Positions 22,457-34,700 of a stretch of 64,000 nt of DNA are shown in pieces. The translations under genes were made by a program, and so were the position numbers. The notes beneath the pieces are model-generated. The model made no database searches. It saw only the letters and a list, made by a program, of their open reading frames with translations, and was not told the DNA's origin. The stretch lies in contig JBANAY010000003.1 in the NCBI GenBank assembly GCA_037952775.1, forward strand, positions 31,000,001-31,064,000, given 5' to 3'. Each line of letters opens with the position of its first letter. Positions within the stretch are counted from its first letter, which is position 1. The stretch is from Clonostachys chloroleuca (lineage: Eukaryota; Ascomycota; Sordariomycetes; Hypocreales; Bionectriaceae).

Positions 22457-23753
22457 ATGGATCAACAACATGTTGGCCACACATCAGGCGACACGTCGAT
22501 GCAAGGGGCCGAACCATCTAACCCAGCTACAGCGAATGCCGGGCACGGATATTTCGGTCTAGGCACTATGGTTCACGAAACCATCAACTCCTCTCGGCGA
22601 GACTTTGAGATGTGGGGGTGGGACCCTGATTTTTCTCCAAGACGTTCATGACATTGTTGAGGATTTCTACGGACCATCAGAGAAGGAAGACCCAGCAACC
22701 GACCACGAAGGGGATCAACCCGAGAGGAAGAATCCAACAAACGAGCAGGATGGATCCATGTCGAAGGTTTCAGCAGATGATGACTTTATGGACTGGTGGA
22801 ATAACAATGACGATGAAAGCGACGTAACTGTCACCGGTCTTGAGCCGACCTTGGCTTCCCCTGGTTCACAGGTAGTTCACGACAGCCCACCAATGTTCGC
22901 CCAAGATGTGATGGCTGTTGATTCAGAAGACGAATCGGGTGATGGAAACCTACAAATGCCGCCGGTTCTGCTCAACCCCGGAGAGTTCGAGCATTCCCAT
23001 CTCTACGGCCAACACCCTTCACGAACTCTTCCACTAGGCTCTGCGGGATTCGAGCATTCCCATCTTTACGACCAGAACCCTTCACAAGCTCTTCCATTAG
23101 GCTCTGCAGAATTCGAGCTCTCTCGTCTCTACAACCGGAGCCCTTCACGAGCCCCTGCACCAGACGCCAGGAGCATGAACGAAGCTGAGCCACACGGACA
23201 TGAGCAGCAAGGTCCTCAGCAAGATTCCCAGCAAGTTTCCCAGCAAGAGTCTTGGGCTGACAACCTGAATGCCGCATTCCCAGGCCTGCATCTTGGCCCT
23301 CCTCAGGAATACTTTCACCTAATCCCGGAGTTGGAGGTCGTCTTGTGCACCGTCTGCCACGTTGCCTGCCCCAACACGCATCGCCATATCGAACGGCATC
23401 TCCTCAATTGCCATGCCCTTCCACACGTCCGCCACATCCTTACAGCATGCTTGGGGCTCTTCCCGAACAGCCTACCGGAAGACTACAGCGTTGCGGCCAT
23501 GATGGATCGAATCAGGGACAAGCTCAAGAGCGAACCGACCGAAATCAGCCCAGTTCCATTTCTCGAGGCCAGCGAGGCTTATGTGTGCCCACGCGCTAAC
23601 TGCAACTATGTTGACCACGACAGCAGGAGAGTTCTGATGCACTGTCGAAACACTCACAGCCTGAAGGCATCCGTCAGGTTCATGTCGCGAGTTCAGGCTT
23701 ACTCTCTGCACGTGAGCAGGATCAACAAGGTCAGCGTTCGGGCACGCGAGTAG
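22457..23753 (+). CDS. orsD-like (DUF3505/C2H2) protein, one frame break
   Basis: Starts MDQQHVGHTSGD at a good ATG preceded by a CT-rich leader. After an acidic disordered region come three diverged copies of a 24-25-residue repeat, each around EFEHSHLYGQHPSR or EFELSRLYNRSPSR followed by LPLGSA-type spacers. The C-terminal third has two zinc-finger-like units: VVLCTVCHVACPNTHRHIER and YVCPRANCNYVDHDSRRVLMH. The segment before the first (EYFHLIPELEVVLCTVC) matches the DUF3505 orsD-type pattern. The frame breaks at a T5 run (22630-22634); reading it as T4 joins GWDPDF to LQDVHDIVEDFYG and gives 1,296 bp (431 residues). This is the only break in the window that needs a base removed rather than added. 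A regulatory or nucleic-acid-binding role is inferred only. Confidence 0.65.
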
Positions 23754-24908
23754 TCTCCAGAACAAGTAGTCACGACTGTTCGCGATCTCCCTTCCAATGT
23801 CTCGGCCTGAAAGAGCAAGATGTGAGATGGAGACTGAGGGTATTCCGAGGATGATAATTCATCTCAAAGTCAATGCGCGACTGTAATAACAAGTTTGACA
23901 ATCAGAGGAGTTTGTGGACGGACCGTATTGGTAGGAAACGAAGGAGTTCGGGCACAAAAATGGATGGCTTGTTCGGATGGAGTTGAGGATTTCTTCTATT
24001 TTCTTTGTTTTTGTCATCCCCGATGGGGCGTCGATTCATCTTCACGAATCAGGCTATAGTCAATGCGTATTGGAAGTAATGCGGTCAGGGATCGAAAAGT
24101 CCGGGAGAGGCAGGCAAAAAGACCAGACAGTAATCGACCTTTTACAAACCAATCTTGTTTTGAAGCCTTCACCGAAGGTCATTGGAAGCCAAATAGGTGC
24201 CGCTCAATAGATATGTACTCTGATATTAGTCGTGAATGATATATAACAGAAAGCCTTGCTTGAGGCGCAGTCTGTCAATTCGTCACTAGGTCTTGCGTGC
24301 TCGCTTTCGGTTTCTCGTCTTAAATTGGTAGGAAAATTGCGAGACAAGACTCCAATCCAATCAGCCCCCGGCAGCGACGTGCCGTCTTTGAACACAGGAG
24401 GAGTGGAGGTGGTGGGGATATCTCCTATTACTATGAGGATCATACGCGCTATGGACGAAACCATGCAATATGCGACATTAGCCTCATGCAACACGTCCTC
24501 AATCCTCCAGAACTTGGCTTCTATAGACTGCTATACTCAATAGAAGTAATAGCAATCAAGATCTCCGGAGTCAGCCCTTCCAGTGGACGAATCTATCCGA
24601 GGCAACGCCAGGGGCAAAGACAAAATTAGAAGCAGCAGGGCTGAGTGGTGACAAGGACTGGGATCGCCTAATTCTGAACTGCATGGAACCGTTCCATCTT
24701 GCCCCTTTCCAGTTAGCCCTTGTCAGCCGCTACGTCAAGCTGGGCTGGCCGTCAGCATGATCCCTGAAGCCCAGCATGTAGATGAACGGAGGCGGCCTCT
24801 TTTTTTCTCTCCTCCTCCGTCCCCAACATTAAAGTAGCTACCGCCCAGCGAACGACGCGGGAGCTGCGAGATTGCTGTCGTTGTTTAACTTGAGGAATCG
24901 CTGCCGAT
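23754..24908. other. Intergenic region
   Basis: About 1.15 kb between the second orsD-like gene and the LITAF gene. An open frame of 95 codons (24256-24543) shows no domain, and its codon use does not resemble that of its neighbours. Nothing else recognised. Confidence 0.5.
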
Positions 24909-25656
24909 ATGTCTTCCCAGATCGCTCCCGACTGCGCAACTCCCCCGCCCTCGTACGCACAAGTGGACAGGTCGAAGCAGCCAATTGATGTTGAGGGCTC
25001 GTTCGTCGACCAGACCCAATCCTCCATAGAGTAAGGAACCCTCGCATCGATAGGGCTGATGTGGATCTAACGAACGAAGCAAACGCCTGGCGCCTGTGAA
25101 CGACGGAGGCTTCCCTGAGGTCGTCGTCTCCTCGTCGGACAATAGGAGTACACGTCGTTCTTATTCGGCGCCAATGGTACACGGCAACCACTCCGCAGTC
25201 TCCATCAATTCCACCTCCAAAAGGAATGAGGCACCATCAATGATGGAGCAAGGGGATTACTTGACCGTCACGCCTCTGCACCTCCTAGACGATCAGGCCG
25301 ACTGGGTTGACTGCCCCTTCTGCCGTCAACGGGTAGAGACTCGAGTGAAGTACGAGGCTTCACGGCACACACAGTACGCAGATTGACATTGACCCCTTCA
25401 AGATCTCCCGAACTCACAGCCCATTAGTTATGCTGCTACGGGTCTCTTCCTCACCACTATCGGAGGTGTGGCTGTTCCGTACAAGAAGAACTGGAGGTGC
25501 CATATTACCCATATTTGCACCAACTGCGACAAGAAGGTGGCCCATAAGAAGTACGGCCAGGAGATGGTAGCACTTGGCACGCCGGAGCACTTGCGGCAGG
25601 TTTCGAGATTCGCCTCTAGCTCGCCGGCGCCGGGAAGTCGACAGAACACTAATTAA
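24909..25656 (+). CDS. LITAF-like zinc-ribbon membrane protein
   Basis: Intact three-exon gene: 24909-25031, 25081-25373 and 25428-25656, giving 214 residues. The first intron uses an AAG acceptor. The N-terminal half is proline- and serine-rich and includes PPPSYAQV, a PY-like motif of the kind LITAF proteins use to bind endosomal and ubiquitin-ligase partners. The LITAF domain follows: WVDCPFCRQRVETRV with the first CxxC, a hydrophobic stretch (YAATGLFLTTIGGVAVPY) that dips into the membrane, then HICTNCDKKVAHK with the second CxxC. Animal LITAF/SIMPLE proteins are monotopic on late endosomes; fungal members are presumed similar. The 3' end converges on the peptide transporter gene with only about 200 bp between. 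Confidence 0.9.
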
Positions 25657-25863
25657 CATGGAGTTTGCGATTTGTTTTTATGATATCCTAACGAGCACGG
25701 CATTGAATCGCGAGATGTGATGCCATATTGATAAGATGGCATTTCTGGATTAATGGGTTGTAACTATTGGAAAAGCACTTATACTGAGCATTTATTCGCA
25801 TTCCCGATCCCATATGCAATGCCTGGTATCTCCCACTCGCGCAAAGATTGAGGCACGCTCGAT

Positions 25864-27835
25864 CTACACGACAGCAGTCTCCTTAGTCTCCTTGGATTCC
25901 TTAATCTCCTGCTTCTCATCAACCTTCAGATCCACCACCTTCTCTTCTGGGGCGCCGTCATTGGTTCCAATGAAGTTACTCTCCTCCTGGTTGTTCAGGG
26001 CATCCTCATCTCTGTCAGCCTTGCGGAAGGTCATGTAGAATCCGATACCACCAATCATGGCAATGATGGCAACAGTTCCATAGTTCCACACCAACAGGGG
26101 ATCCTCCGACAGACCGACGAGCGCCTGTCCGAGCGCAGAGGAAACGGCGGAAGTGAAGAGGGCGATGGCCTGGACGGTGGACTTCATGTTCTTGGGCGCT
26201 TTGGTGTATGCGTATCTACGAAACCGTTAGCGGTCAATCAGGTAATGAATCCCATGTGAAAGTATGAACTTACTCGAGTTTGGTGATGGACGCCAGCACT
26301 TCAGACATGCCCACCAAGCCGTAGGGGAAAACCTGGATCCAGACGGTGATGGGGGCAGTGCAGTCCTTGCGGCCGGCCTTGACCTGGGCGTTGATGTCGT
26401 TCCCGCACGCGGACAGCTTGTAGATGTAGTACTGGGTGACGCAGGCTGAGATCATGGCAAAAGAACTGAGGACGAAGCCAGCGGTGATCTTCTTGATGGG
26501 GCTGAGAACGACGCCCATCCTGGTGAGGGCCGGGTAGATGATGAAGTCCATGAGGGGGATGACGATGATGATGAAGATGGGGTTGAGCTTGGAGACGATG
26601 TCGTTGGGGGTCGACCCAAGAACCATGGTGCTGGCCTGGGAAACGAGGTTGTTGGTCATTTGGTTGTAGGCGAGCCAGTACAGAGGGTACCACAGGAAGA
26701 CCTTGCAGGCGAGCACACCACGCTTCACCTCGTCGACCCACGCATCGTCAAAGGTCATCCACGCTGGCGGTGTCTCGCCGCGGGCTCGGATCTCGCTGGG
26801 CTTGGCGCGGTTCCAGAATTCGGGGTCGCGCCAGCCGTTGCTCCTCTTGGAGGCGTATCTGATCAGCTTCCAGCCCTTGCCCATCACCGAACCTGTTGGC
26901 GGAGAGAGCTTGTACGACTTCTTGAAGTACCAGAGGATGATTGGGCACAGCAGGTAGCAGATGGTCGGCAGGGTGTAGGAGAGCCAGAAGCCGACAAAGT
27001 GCTCCGAGTAGACCATGGCCAGGGAACCGGTCAGCGAGCCCATGTTGATGAGGAGGTAGAAGTAGATGTAGATTCTGGCCGTCGTCACTGCAGGGTCGAC
27101 GATCTCCTTGTGGCCGCGCTTGTTTACTCGCACGTAGGCCTTGGAATCCTTGTATTGTTCGGCAATGAGGGGTGAGATGTTGGACTTGAAGCCGCCAGTA
27201 CCGCAGCCCATGATGACAAGACCGACCGAGAATATGCCAATGGCGGCCTTGGGGTGGACGATGACGGGCGGGATGGCCGAGATGATGAGAACGACGTGAC
27301 CGAATAGCGCGACCCAGTTAGAATACTGAATCGTCAGGTAGCGGCCCCAGTACGTGTCTGCGAGGTATGCGCCAATCAATGGAGTAAAGTAGGACCAAAA
27401 CTAGAAAAAGTCATGTTAAGATTGGTTATTTCTCATCTCAGTGAGAAGCGGCTAACCCACCTGGTTGAAGGTAGTGAGGCCCGTGGACGCTCTCTGGCCC
27501 ATTCCGAGGGCACCAGAGCTTGTCTTGAGGAAGCCGGAGCCGGTGTTGGAGCCAGGAGGGAGGGGCTTCTGGATGAAGTTGACAACTAAGGGAGGGGTTA
27601 GCTCTGGGACGCTCTATGGGGGCTAAGTGCTGGACGGGTGAAACTCACAGACAGCGCTGGTGCCATAGTACGAGAAGCGTTCAACAAACTCGACAAAGGC
27701 GACCGTCCAGGCGGTCCATGGGATGCTGCCTGCAACGCGAGGGAGTGTCTTCCACTCCTCCTCGGTTGGGAATGGGTGAAGGAGATCGGTGGACTCCTCA
27801 GGGTCAGAGTCTGGAGAGTTGCTCTCGTTCACCAT
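25864..27835 (-). CDS. POT/PTR2-family peptide transporter
   Basis: Proton-coupled di/tripeptide transporter of the plasma membrane, 596 residues. Exons are 27835-27649, 27585-27461, 27400-26274 and 26215-25864; all splice junctions keep frame and no correction is needed. The POT signature is clear: FVEFVERFSYYG (the ExxERFxYYG motif of helix 1) and the PTR2 stretch MGCGTGGFKSNISPLIAEQY. About twelve hydrophobic spans follow, with INMGSLTGSLAMVY, FLWYPLYWLAYNQMTNNLVSQA and GLVGMSEVLASITKLEYAY typical of fungal Ptr2. The C-terminal tail is charged and lysine/glutamate-rich. Regulation by nitrogen source is usual for the family, but I see no specific site. The start is the first ATG (MVNESNSPDSDPEE) ahead of the conserved WKTLPRVAG segment. 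Confidence 0.97.
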
Positions 27836-30035
27836 GGTAGGCTCAACGAGTGAGCCCCCTTTGTGATCTCCAAACTAGCCTTGGTAGCCATTGGACGCGA
27901 TCGAAAGAAGATTTGTTCGGCACGGAACAGTCCTAGTCAACGAAAGGCTCAAGCAAGAAAATGTCACCATCCGCTACCTTTTGTATCCAGGGAGGCCTCT
28001 TGCCAGCTGGATGAGGGGACGCGCCAAGCAATCCCGGTAGGGCTCTCTTTCGGCCCATATCAGGGTATCTGCTATCTAGGGAGTTTCAATGCTACGTTGG
28101 AAGCTCCTTTGGTTGAAGCGACCAAGGGTCTGGACCTCGTCAGGGTCGTACCGAAGCGCATAATCTCACGCAGCTTCGGTTGCATTCTTCCCCATCATCT
28201 ACCCAGAACAGAAGGAGCCTATCAGAGTGAATAGATAAACATGGACAATGGTCAATTAAGTTAATTTTTAACCCTAAATCGTCAGACCTTCCAGAATGGA
28301 TCCCAAAAAGTCCTTCACAAAAGTTCGACATGGGTGGGCTGCAAAAAGTTCGCCTCAACGTTGGATATCCTTGCACCGAAAGGGCATAGTTTTTCGGCCT
28401 AGCTTCCATCGATTGGATTGCGCCCGCTATCAACATGCTGAGGTTACATTCACGTAACAGCCAGGATGCAGTCTAGAGCTTGTCTTGGTTCTGCCCCCGG
28501 GAAATCTCCGTAGCAACCCCACCATTTTCCCTTGAAGTTGTGTCAGTTGAGCAAAGCATGGCCGAATATGTTTCCATGCTGATAACGGTGAGCAGATGAT
28601 TCGATGTGCCTCGTGGCTGGCTTTCCCAGGGTCTGGTCTCATGCTTCTACCCTGGGTTCTGTTCAATCTGGCGGCCCATGCTCTATAAGGTGGGCAATTT
28701 CCCCAGTCTCTTTCGGGCTTTCTTTTCAGATGACGCCTTAATTGACTTCTCAAAACCATTCCTCCACAACGGACCTTCTTACCCTATCCAGCAGGGTCAC
28801 CGACTTGAGACCAATCCGAATTGATTGAGAAATAAGCGTATCAAAAAGTTGGTAAACCCTTGTCAAATGATGAGTTTTCTTCTCAGATAAGCCCAAATCG
28901 TTGGTAAGGAATTCGGTCTGCTGATACAGAGGCTCTACTCCTAGAGGATCTTTTGACAAGCCAAGACCGATTGGCGTTTGCCTCACCCAGGCGCTAACGC
29001 GGCTTGGCCTGGGGTTTGTCGTTTACCAACGGGTGAAGGCCAGGGGTTGAGTATCCTTGCATTACCACAAATAACCGAGAACTAACCCTTCAGACTTACC
29101 GTCGGGACCCTGAATACGACGTTCACCTTGGATAGTTTCCAGGGAGCTTCAAGTGATCAACGATGAATTGCAGTTCTGGAGAGTTTGAGACTGATTGGCA
29201 GACCACAAGGTTCCCTGAAATATCCCTCACTCTAGATGCGGGGTGAGCTATGGCTTGCCGTATTTCAAGTGAAGCCGCCACATCTGCTTGTTTAGTTAAA
29301 TCGAAATTACATGGAAGATAATGCGAGTAAAGGTTGGTTGAGAAGTTGATTAATTGAATGCGTACTGCGTATTGCGTTTTACAAACCTCAAGGGGAGACT
29401 CTACAGCGACGTTTTCGAGCCAGTCAAGTAACGTATCCTAGAATACGGAGAGTCACCCAAAAAAACATACTATAGACGCACCATCTTTCTTTCATAGGTA
29501 TTACGTGATTTTAGCGAGTCAATAGTCGCAAATACTTTCTCCATTGACTGGGGAACTTTTGTCGGGACGTTGAGAGAGAAGAGTGCTTGATGATCTTGGT
29601 CCTCGATCTAGGGTAGCCTGTTTATAAGGATGCCTCTCGATAATTTTGACATTCTGGTGGAGCTTTGCCGAAGTTCAGCCAGAGAGAGCGAGAGACCGCC
29701 GAAGACGTCACGTGACAGTCCACAACGCGCCTCGCGCAAGTTCGGCAATTTCTCGCGTCGCACAAAAGGGAAAGATGGTGATGAAGAGTGGAGGCAATGG
29801 GCGAAAGCCAGACGCCATGTTTGCAGCTCGGCCGAGCAGACTGGCGAATGGAAGCCGTGCTAGATCGTACATATATAGAAGTGTCTGGTTGACGGATTGA
29901 TGATGAAATGAACAGCATCAAACATCAACATCATCAACATCATCAACAGCCACATTAACATCAGCACTTTCAAGACTCAACAGAGCCTAACTCACATACT
30001 CGCATCCAACAACCATCCCAAAGTCCCAACTAGCC
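27836..30035. other. Long divergent intergenic region
   Basis: About 2.2 kb between the starts of the peptide transporter (minus) and the NAD(P)-binding protein (plus). Open frames such as 28986-28750 and 28759-28430 (minus) lack recognisable domains. The right end has repeated ATCAACATC-type leader sequence (about 29915-29955) just before the plus-strand start. Confidence 0.5.
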
Positions 30036-30764
30036 ATGTCCTCCCCCAAGACAGTTGTATTCCTCGGCGCCAGCGGTGGAGTTGGCCTTTCGGCACTCAA
30101 GCACACCCTCGCTGCAGGCCACCAGTGCATCGCCGTCTGCCGAACACCATCTAAGCTGACTGACATCATCCCGCTGTCGACGACCCCTAATCTGCGCGTG
30201 GTCGAGGGCAACGCGCACGACGTAAAAGTCCTTGTCTCCGTCCTCCGCAAGGAAGACGGCACCCTTGTCGACGAGGTCATCTCCACCATCGGAGCGAGGC
30301 CCGACCTGCTCAAGCTCAGCATTGACGATCCCAATGTCTGCCGCAAAGGCATGGCCACCTTGCTGGAGGCGTTGGAGCAGCTGCGCCGCGACGGTGCCAC
30401 AGGGAGGCCGTTGATCGTCGTCTGCAGCACCACGGGCATGTCCAAGTTCGGCCGCGACACTCCTCTGCTCGTCGTCCCTCTCTACAGCATCCTGCTCAAG
30501 GTGCCCCACGAGGACAAGGCGATCATGGAGAATGCGCTGGCCGAGAGCGGCGAGGAATTTTGTATTGTGCGGTGCAGCCTGTTGGTCAATGGCGAGACAG
30601 ACTCGCCGATCCGGGTGGGCATCGAGGACCCCAAGAAGGGCCGCGAGTCTGATGCAATTGGATACACCATTTCCCGCGAAGATGCGGGCAAGTGGTTCGC
30701 GGATAATCTGATTGTGAATCGCGAGGCCAAGTACGTGAACAAGATTGCAACCATCACGTACTGA
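30036..30764 (+). CDS. NAD(P)-binding Rossmann protein, atypical SDR/NmrA-like
   Basis: Intact single-exon gene of 242 residues. The N-terminus, PKTVVFLGASGGVGLSALKH, is a Rossmann dinucleotide-binding site of the extended/atypical SDR type (GASGGVG). Residues 22-36 (GHQCIAVCRTPSKL) place Arg after the second strand, favouring NADP. TIGARPDLLK and LIVVCSTTGMSKFGRD follow, as in NAD(P)H-binding proteins such as biliverdin-reductase-B/NmrA relatives. The classical Tyr-x3-Lys active site is not seen. Such proteins act as small reductases or redox sensors; the substrate is unknown. The start has a CTAGCC leader before ATG and a repetitive CATCAACATCATC leader further upstream. A Zn2Cys6 regulator follows about 670 bp downstream in the same direction. 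Confidence 0.88.
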   Translation: MSSPKTVVFLGASGGVGLSALKHTLAAGHQCIAVCRTPSKLTDIIPLSTTPNLRVVEGNAHDVKVLVSVLRKEDGTLVDEVISTIGARPDLLKLSIDDPNVCRKGMATLLEALEQLRRDGATGRPLIVVCSTTGMSKFGRDTPLLVVPLYSILLKVPHEDKAIMENALAESGEEFCIVRCSLLVNGETDSPIRVGIEDPKKGRESDAIGYTISREDAGKWFADNLIVNREAKYVNKIATITY

Positions 30765-31430
30765 TCGGGTACGGAACCCTTGATTCTTTCATCTGGCGTT
30801 ACTTTCTTTTGTTGTTTTGAATTTGGCATGGCGGACTTCTTGCATAGATAGGATCACTTGATACCACTGGTATAGTTGCTTTATTTTAACACATCTTCCT
30901 AATATACATTCTGTAACTCGACACGTTTGGAACAAGCAACTGGTGACTAGACCCTTGTCTCTCGGGTGATGCCGATGAAACTGGCATAACCCCGCCGCTC
31001 GCCAGAACCAAAAGTGGTGACGGATCCTCTGATGGCATCCACTAACATATGCTACCAGAAATACGAAGAACTGGATTGTGTATGACCCTGTTCACGGCAG
31101 AGATGCCTGGTTAATGTCTGACAGCTATGATTTCTATATGGGAGATATTGTGTCCTGCCCACCACTATCTACTTCATATGGCTTTCGACCTACGCTCAGC
31201 ACTATGACACGGCAAAATCAAAACCCCGCGTGTCTGGCGTTAAGATGTGCTAGCCAGATATGGAGGTAGAAGACTCATTTCCCAGGCGTCAGCATCACAG
31301 CCCAAGATCCTGCGACCGACGCAGCCGCTGAAAACCACCAAGCTGCATCAACGACAATCACGGCGGTGTAGCCCGACAGAGACAGAGCCGTCCTCATCAG
31401 CCTCGCCAAGAGACACACTCAAGGGCAGCA
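30765..31430. other. Intergenic region
   Basis: About 670 bp holding the 3' flank of the Rossmann protein gene and promoter of the zinc-cluster gene. The 63-codon frame at 31078 is not convincing. No other feature seen. Confidence 0.5.
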
Positions 31431-34207
31431 ATGTCGCAGCTGCCAGGTGGTTCGCCCGGGACCAGCTCGGCACCGCCAGCCCCCGAGAAAAGCGCGAGCT
31501 CGTCCGTCTCGCCCGCCTCAGCGCCGCCGACCAAACCGCGCAGCTGCGTCGTCTGCCGGAGCCGCAAGGTCCGGTGCGACAAGCAGTCGCCGTGCTCCAA
31601 CTGCCGGAGGGCCAATATCCCCTGCGTCGTGCCCTCGAACGACCGGCCGCCCAAATGGGCTCGCCGGCTTGAGCGCATCACCAACAACCCCGCTGCTGCT
31701 GCTACTGCGGCGGGAAATGCGTCGTCGCCGTCCCAGCACCTGCAGCCGCACGGGGGCGACCAGGCTGGGGTTGGGCAGGTCATGGAGAGGCTGAGGAATC
31801 TGGAGGGACTTGTCAAAGAGCTCAGCGGTCAGCTTGAGCAGGCCCATTCGTCGAGTGGAAGCCCCCTGGTGCGGCGCCGGGGGGCTCGTCGGGGGTTGGC
31901 TCACCAGAGAGCTCAGGTCATGGAGAGCATGGAGAGGGGGCGTCGCCGCCTATCAGCTCGGCCAGCATGCAGAAGCACTTTGGGCGAATGGTCTTGCAGG
32001 ACACAAGCAAGTCAAGGTATATCAGCAGTGGATTCTGGTCCCGGGTCAGCGATGAGGTAATGCTATCCTCCATGTGTCTATATTCTGTTGAACATCCAGT
32101 ATTGCATTCAAGGCTAACCTCTCTCTCAGCTGGATGGTCTCAAGATGGACGCTGAGGGACTTGGGGGTGGGGATTCCGACACATCTGAAGATGAGGACTC
32201 CTTGGGTAAGACGCCGTCCACGGTCGAGCTGGACCGAACGCCTTCCGAGCGTCACGGGTTTATGTTCGGCCATAACCTGAGCAAATCTTCATCCAGCCTT
32301 CGCAGCTATCGGCCTCTCCCCTCACAGATACCCTTCCTCATCAGCGTCTTCTCCGAGAATGTGAACTTGTTTGTCCAGACCGTACATATCCCTACCATCA
32401 ACAAGATGATCCGTGACCTGCGAGGCAAGGATATGTCGAACCTCGGCCCGTCGTACGAGGCCTTGCTTTTTTCAATATACTATGCAGCCATCACCTCCAT
32501 GGAGGAAGATGATGTAAGTAACAACATCATCATACCCACCCGTCATCACACACATACCTGATCACATTCTTCTTACACTAGGTCCTCACAAACTTCGGCT
32601 CCACCAAGTCAGAGCTCAATATCAAATACCGTCTTGGCCTGGAACACGCCCTCGCTAGAGCCGACTTCCTCAACTCCCCCGATGTTGTTCTCGTCCAAGC
32701 TTTCACCATCTTCCTTTTCCTCGTCCGCCGCCATGACAGTCCCCGATTCGTCTGGATGATGACCGGTCTCGTCATCCGAATGGCCCACGCAATCGGCCTG
32801 CACCGTGACGGCGCCCACTTTGACTACCTCACCCCCTATGAGATTGAGATACGACGCAGAACCTGGTGGGGGCTCTGCATTCTCGACATGCGCTCGTCCG
32901 AGGACCAAGGGACAGAGTTCACCATCACCAGCGGCAGTTTTGACACCAAGCTCCCACTAAACATCAACGACGCCGACATTGGCATCGACATCACCGATCC
33001 TCCCGTGGAGCGCCAAGGACATACCGACATGACCTTCTCCGTCGCCACGTACGAGCTCTGCGAAGCCACACGCAACATGATGGCCCCTGGCGCCAACAAA
33101 ACCCTCGAAGAGCAGACGAGCATCCTGAACAATCTCTATGACCACCTGCAGAACCGCCACATCCGCTACATATCCCCGACCGGAAACATAGCCTACTGGG
33201 TCGGCGTCACGGCCACCCGCCTCGTCATCTCCAAGCTCACCCTGCTCATCTACCTCCCTGCGCTCTTCTCCTCCCCCAGCGACAACTTCTCCGACGAGGT
33301 GCGGGACAAGCTCCTCGTCGCCGCCCTCGAGGTGGCCGAGTGGAACCACGCCCTCAACGCCGAGCAGGACGCCCGCCAGTGGCGCTGGATCTACCAGACG
33401 TACACGCACTGGCACGCCATCGTCTATCTCCTTCTCGAGGTCACTCGCCGGCCGCTGTCGCCCCTCGTCGAGCGGGCGTGGCTTGCCCTGCACAGCGTCT
33501 GGCTGATCCCCGACAAGCGGCCCGGCGCGGACAAGGGGCTAAGGATCTGGGTGCCGCTGCGGAAGCTGATGAGCAAGGCGCGGAAGCACCGCGAGGCGGA
33601 GCTGGCGAGGATGCGGAGCCATCCGGGGGCGATTGGGAGGGCGGAGATGAGCGATGCGCGGATCCCGGCCCCGGCGAGCCATGGACCGTTTGCGGCTGAT
33701 CAGAGCGAGGAGATGTTCAGGCAGCATTGGCGGGGGCTGTTTGGGATGTCGGGTACGGGAGGAGGGGAGGGTCGTCAGCCTGCCCCGTCCATTACTGTGC
33801 AGGACAGCAGCATGTCGGTTGGCGAGCCGGTCTCTGGGTCGTATGACCTGGCCCCGGCTGGATTTCCCCAGATGCCGTTCCTCCCTGGCAACGCCTCTCC
33901 GGGTAGCGTACACGGATCGGCCAACCAAGGGATGATGGTGGCTGACGGTGCAGCTGCGTCATCATACGGTGTGCCGGCTGTCACGGTTCCGGAGCTCATG
34001 GGTCCGGGGTTCACTCCTTGGCTGTGGAACGAGACCACAGACCCGCTGACCGAGAATTATACTGGATTAGATATGGATATGGATGTTGATAGCAACGTTG
34101 ACTGGAATAGCTGGCTCAATTCAGCCTCAGGGATGGAGTTGAACGTGGCCGCAGACCCGGCTCAGGGCGGCTCATGGCCCGCACCAGGAGCAGGCGGTTC
34201 AGCATAG
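31431..34207 (+). CDS. Zn(II)2Cys6 transcription factor with Fungal_trans domain, one frame break
   Basis: Large zinc-cluster regulator of about 878 residues in three exons, 31431-32056, 32130-32513 and 32582-34207. The cluster is Cys39-x2-Cys42-x6-Cys49-x5-Cys55-x2-Cys58-x6-Cys65, followed by a basic WARRLERI linker and a coiled-coil heptad stretch (RLRNLEGLVKELSGQLEQA), the usual dimerisation element. The middle-homology domain shows VWMMTGLVIRMAHAIGLHRDG and RRRTWWGLCILDMRSSEDQG, typical of PF04082. The C-terminal tail is rich in Gly, Pro, Met, Asp and Trp, as in activation domains. The frame breaks in exon 1 at a C5 run (31862-31866): with C6 the serine/glycine linker continues into SMQKHFGRMVLQDTSKSRYI, which the family has. 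A nearby G6 run is intact. Its targets may include adjacent genes, but that is only a guess from position. Confidence 0.88.
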
Positions 34208-34700
34208 CGGCTCAACATATATAATCTATTCAAGCAGGGAAACGCTTCATGAAAATGATATGAGAATACTTGTGCCTCTCTTTCAATAACGTGTATTGTC
34301 AATCTGTTGGGAGACGGGGATCCAGAAAGCGTCGATGGCAACGCCATCTCTAAAAGCGCAACATCACTACCGATCTCGCCATGGCGAATGAGCCAAACCG
34401 AAATCTAGTGCCAAGCCTTTCTAAGGCCATAGAAACCAGTGATACACATTTGAGTTATTGTTTCCCCACAGGAAGTCTCGAGTTGCGTGGCTTAGCACCC
34501 GAATCTCGGGTGTGAGCTCGTAAACTCGGCTTATCTCGTGTTTCCTTGAATCGCATCTAATTTTTCGTTGTCCTGCATAGATATATAAAGTAAAAATCTA
34601 TTTGTTCATTCATTTATCATACCTTAACCTTTTTTCCCTCTCTAAACTCAATTCTTGGGGATCTATTCATCTCCCGAAAGACGCCCCAACACAGCTCACG
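34208..34700. other. Intergenic region
   Basis: About 490 bp with 3' flank of the regulator and a short promoter for the small membrane protein. A TATATAAAG-like element is at about 34580, roughly 120 bp before the start. No gene. Confidence 0.45.

Noticed and set aside
32609..33493. Long minus-strand frames opposite the second zinc-cluster gene
   Set aside because: They are antisense shadows of the GC-rich coding sequence of the Zn2Cys6 regulator.
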